This document shows, in pieces, positions 62,156-64,000 of a DNA stretch of 64,000 nucleotides (its first letter is position 1; each line of letters starts with the position of its first letter). The stretch is from the NCBI GenBank assembly GCA_031316155.1, contig JALDRB010000004.1:124001-188000 (forward strand). The letters run 5' to 3'. Origin of the DNA: Candidatus Scalindua sp. GTDB taxonomy: Bacteria; Planctomycetota; Brocadiia; Brocadiales; Scalinduaceae. Below the pieces are notes generated by a model. The model was not told where the DNA came from. It worked only from the letters and a program-made list of their open reading frames with translations, and searched no databases. The translations under genes were made by a program, and so were the position numbers.

Positions 62156-62473
62156 ATGGCTAACTATATGGTAGTTTTCATTACCACAAGTTCCATTGAT
62201 GAAGCGAAAAATCTGGGTCGTACGTTAGTCGAAGAAAAACTGGTGGCATGTTCTAACATTCTGTCTCCGGTACACTCCATTTATCAATGGAAGGGGGAAC
62301 TGTGCGAAGGCGAAGAAGCCTTGCTTGTCTTAAAAACAAAGAGAGAACTGTTTCGACAAATCGAGTTACGGGTACGAGAACTGCATAGTTATGATGTGCC
62401 CGAAATCATAGCCATGCCCATTATTGAAGGATCTGAAGATTATCTGTCCTGGGTTGAGAGCGAAACCAGGTAA
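62156..62473 (+). CDS. cutA: CutA1 divalent-cation tolerance protein
   Basis: 105 aa, the standard size. VACSNILSPVHSIYQWKGEL, the EALLVLKTKRELF strand and YDVPEIIAMPIIEGSEDYLSW are diagnostic. It forms trimers; function is debated (metal tolerance, signalling). AAGGGG stands seven bases before the ATG, directly after repeat copy D, so that repeat is probably in its 5' leader or promoter region. Confidence 0.95.
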   Translation: MANYMVVFITTSSIDEAKNLGRTLVEEKLVACSNILSPVHSIYQWKGELCEGEEALLVLKTKRELFRQIELRVRELHSYDVPEIIAMPIIEGSEDYLSWVESETR

Positions 62474-62531
62474 ATCTTTTTCTTTTCAAAATCACAAAAT
62501 ACCGGTAGATGTTGTACCATACGCGACAGTT

Positions 62532-64000
62532 CTAACTGTTTCTTTCTAATATCTTTGAAACAACATTCGTTGTTGAAACACCCTCTACAAGTGGTGCTAG
62601 GATAACTTTCCCACCATAAGACTCTACAAATTCATGGCCAACTACCCCTTTCTGTCGCCAGTCTTCACCCTTTACGAGAATATCAGGCCTGATTTTCTGT
62701 ATGAGTTTTTCGGGTGTCAGCTCGTCGAAAAGCACTACATAGCTAACGTCTTCCAGTGCGGAAACTAATCTTGCTCTTTCATCTTCTGAAACGAAAGGCC
62801 GTTTAGGACCCTTTTGTTCTCTCACTGATTTGTCAGTGTTTATGCCTACTATTAAGAGGTCACCCTGAGACCTCGAGAATTTCAGGTATTCTATATGGCC
62901 AATGTGAAGAATGTCAAAACATCCGTTAGTAAAGACAATTTTCTTCTTGTCTTTTCTGTACTCAGAGACTGTCTTTTCAAGCTCATCAAGAACTTTTATC
63001 TTGGAATAAAGAGGATTGGAGCCTCCCATGAGGGCACTGAGTATTTCGCTTTTGGAAACAGGTAGTGCACCAATTTTCCCAACCTCAATACCTGCTGCTA
63101 CATTAGCGATTATGGCTGAATCTTCAAAACTGTTTTTCCCTCCGACCATCAACCCGAGAACGCTTAATACCATGTCGCCAGCGCCACTGACATCACAAAC
63201 ATCCTTGGGTATAGTTGGGATCAGGTTATTGTTTCCGTTTTTATCGCATAAGAACATTCCGTCCTTGTCTACGGTAATGACAGCATAATCTAATAAAAGG
63301 GTTTCTAATAATTTTTTCCCGGCGGCTTTTAAACTGTTGAAATCTGTTATCCTGATCCCGGTCGATAATTCTGTTTCAAACCTGTTTGGTGTTATAGCGG
63401 TAGCACCTTTGTAAATACTATAATCCTCACCTAATCTTGGGTCAACGATTACAGGGATTTTTTTTTCTTTTCCTAAATTGATAACCGTTTCTATAATCTC
63501 TTGGCACATTACCCCTTTATTCATATCTGAAATCAAAATCACATCATATTGCTGTGGCCGATGCTCAATCTTTTTTATAATGGTATCTTGTATCTGTTTA
63601 TTTATCGTATGAGTGTTTTCATAATCTATCCTCAGGAGTTGTTGGATTCCTCTACCCGCAGATTGAAGATGTCCCATCATTCTTACCTTTACCGTGGTTC
63701 TCCTCGTCTCATCATCTATGATTCCCTCAGTATCGACGTCTAGGTCATTTAAACATTTTACTAAGTCCTTACCTTCAGAATCATTTCCGACGACTCCGCA
63801 GCAGCAAACCCGGGCTCCCAGGTGCACAAGATTGTTTGCTACGCTGCCGGCTCCTCCGGGCCTTATTTCCTCGGATGTTACGTTTATAACTGGAATCGGG
63901 GCTTCCTGTGAGATTCGTTTAACCTCGCCCCATACATATTTGTCGAGCATAAAGTCTCCAACAATAAGAATATATGGGTTTCCGATCGTTGATAAAATGT
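62532..64000 (-). CDS. hldE: bifunctional heptose kinase/adenylyltransferase, N-terminus cut by window edge
   Basis: The frame continues past the right edge (upstream of ATG 63950 it reads YILIVGDFMLDKYVWGEVKR, the usual start region of HldE). The PfkB kinase domain has RPGGAGSVANNL and DVSGAGDMVLS; the C-terminal nucleotidyltransferase has FTNGCFDILHIGHIEYL and ILVKGEDW. It makes ADP-D-glycero-D-manno-heptose for lipopolysaccharide inner core, so the host has a lipopolysaccharide-type outer membrane. Confidence 0.95.
   Translation of the reverse strand, partial: ILSTIGNPYILIVGDFMLDKYVWGEVKRISQEAPIPVINVTSEEIRPGGAGSVANNLVHLGARVCCCGVVGNDSEGKDLVKCLNDLDVDTEGIIDDETRRTTVKVRMMGHLQSAGRGIQQLLRIDYENTHTINKQIQDTIIKKIEHRPQQYDVILISDMNKGVMCQEIIETVINLGKEKKIPVIVDPRLGEDYSIYKGATAITPNRFETELSTGIRITDFNSLKAAGKKLLETLLLDYAVITVDKDGMFLCDKNGNNNLIPTIPKDVCDVSGAGDMVLSVLGLMVGGKNSFEDSAIIANVAAGIEVGKIGALPVSKSEILSALMGGSNPLYSKIKVLDELEKTVSEYRKDKKKIVFTNGCFDILHIGHIEYLKFSRSQGDLLIVGINTDKSVREQKGPKRPFVSEDERARLVSALEDVSYVVLFDELTPEKLIQKIRPDILVKGEDWRQKGVVGHEFVESYGGKVILAPLVEGVSTTNVVSKILERNS

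Overview
This is an AT-rich bacterial chromosome segment from a Gram-negative-type organism. It carries a TonB-dependent receptor, a bifunctional heptose kinase/adenylyltransferase, type II secretion-like genes, dTDP-sugar genes, sigma-54 and a UbiE/MenG quinone methyltransferase. The overall style (stand-alone NuoG-like formate dehydrogenase, MOSC plus MogA, many intergenic palindromes, lysine-rich small protein) looks to me like a planctomycete of the anammox group (Brocadiales, Scalindua-like). That assignment is an inference from general resemblance and is not demonstrated by any single gene here.

Layout. 1-6015: a tightly packed plus-strand operon (TonB receptor end, ABC-type substrate-binding protein, histidine kinase, response regulator, HD-GYP protein, ubiE). 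6104-8824: tRNA-Gln, MOSC and MogA genes, glyQ. 8914-11783: parB with two near-perfect parS sites, an ABC-2-type permease and a patatin. 12001-17243: FGE-like protein, secreted calcium-binding-like protein, cyclophilin, endonuclease V, remains of a metal-efflux locus (CzcA and CDF fragments), a lysine-rich protein. 17576-24832: D-aminoacylase, then a housekeeping block read leftward: tRNA-Arg(ACG), tadA, two tRNA-Ser, SRP RNA, dnaX, ybaB, recR, rpoN.

24833-38939 is an integrated mobile element of about 14 kb. It is bounded by a 39-bp direct repeat of the 5' half of tRNA-Arg(ACG), with a tyrosine integrase next to the right repeat and paired arm-type motifs at both ends. It carries small paralogous genes, ribbon-helix-helix regulators, a DnaD-like replication protein, a DEAH helicase, a terminase small subunit and an S49 prohead-type protease with an in-frame nested scaffold-like start. 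It has no portal, large terminase, capsid or tail gene. This gene set resembles a phage satellite. A two-gene AT-rich cargo (138-aa unknown plus a NucS-like nuclease) beside the integrase is a candidate defence module. The element also holds an unusual series of 17-bp palindromes, each followed by a DGxTYP-like coding motif, and twin structured hairpins.

38940-64000 returns to host genes: tRNA-Asp, tRNA-Val, an S41 protease, a cyclic-nucleotide-binding protein, a formate dehydrogenase, a metallo-beta-lactamase protein, a duplicated-domain secreted protein behind a cyclic-di-GMP-I riboswitch, a broken beta-CASP nuclease gene, dTDP-amino-sugar genes, a GspL/M/C/F-like cluster, bioF, cutA and hldE. 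A roughly 140-bp palindromic repeat with TATACT/AGTATA ends occurs four times in intergenic gaps; one copy has a second small palindrome inserted in it.
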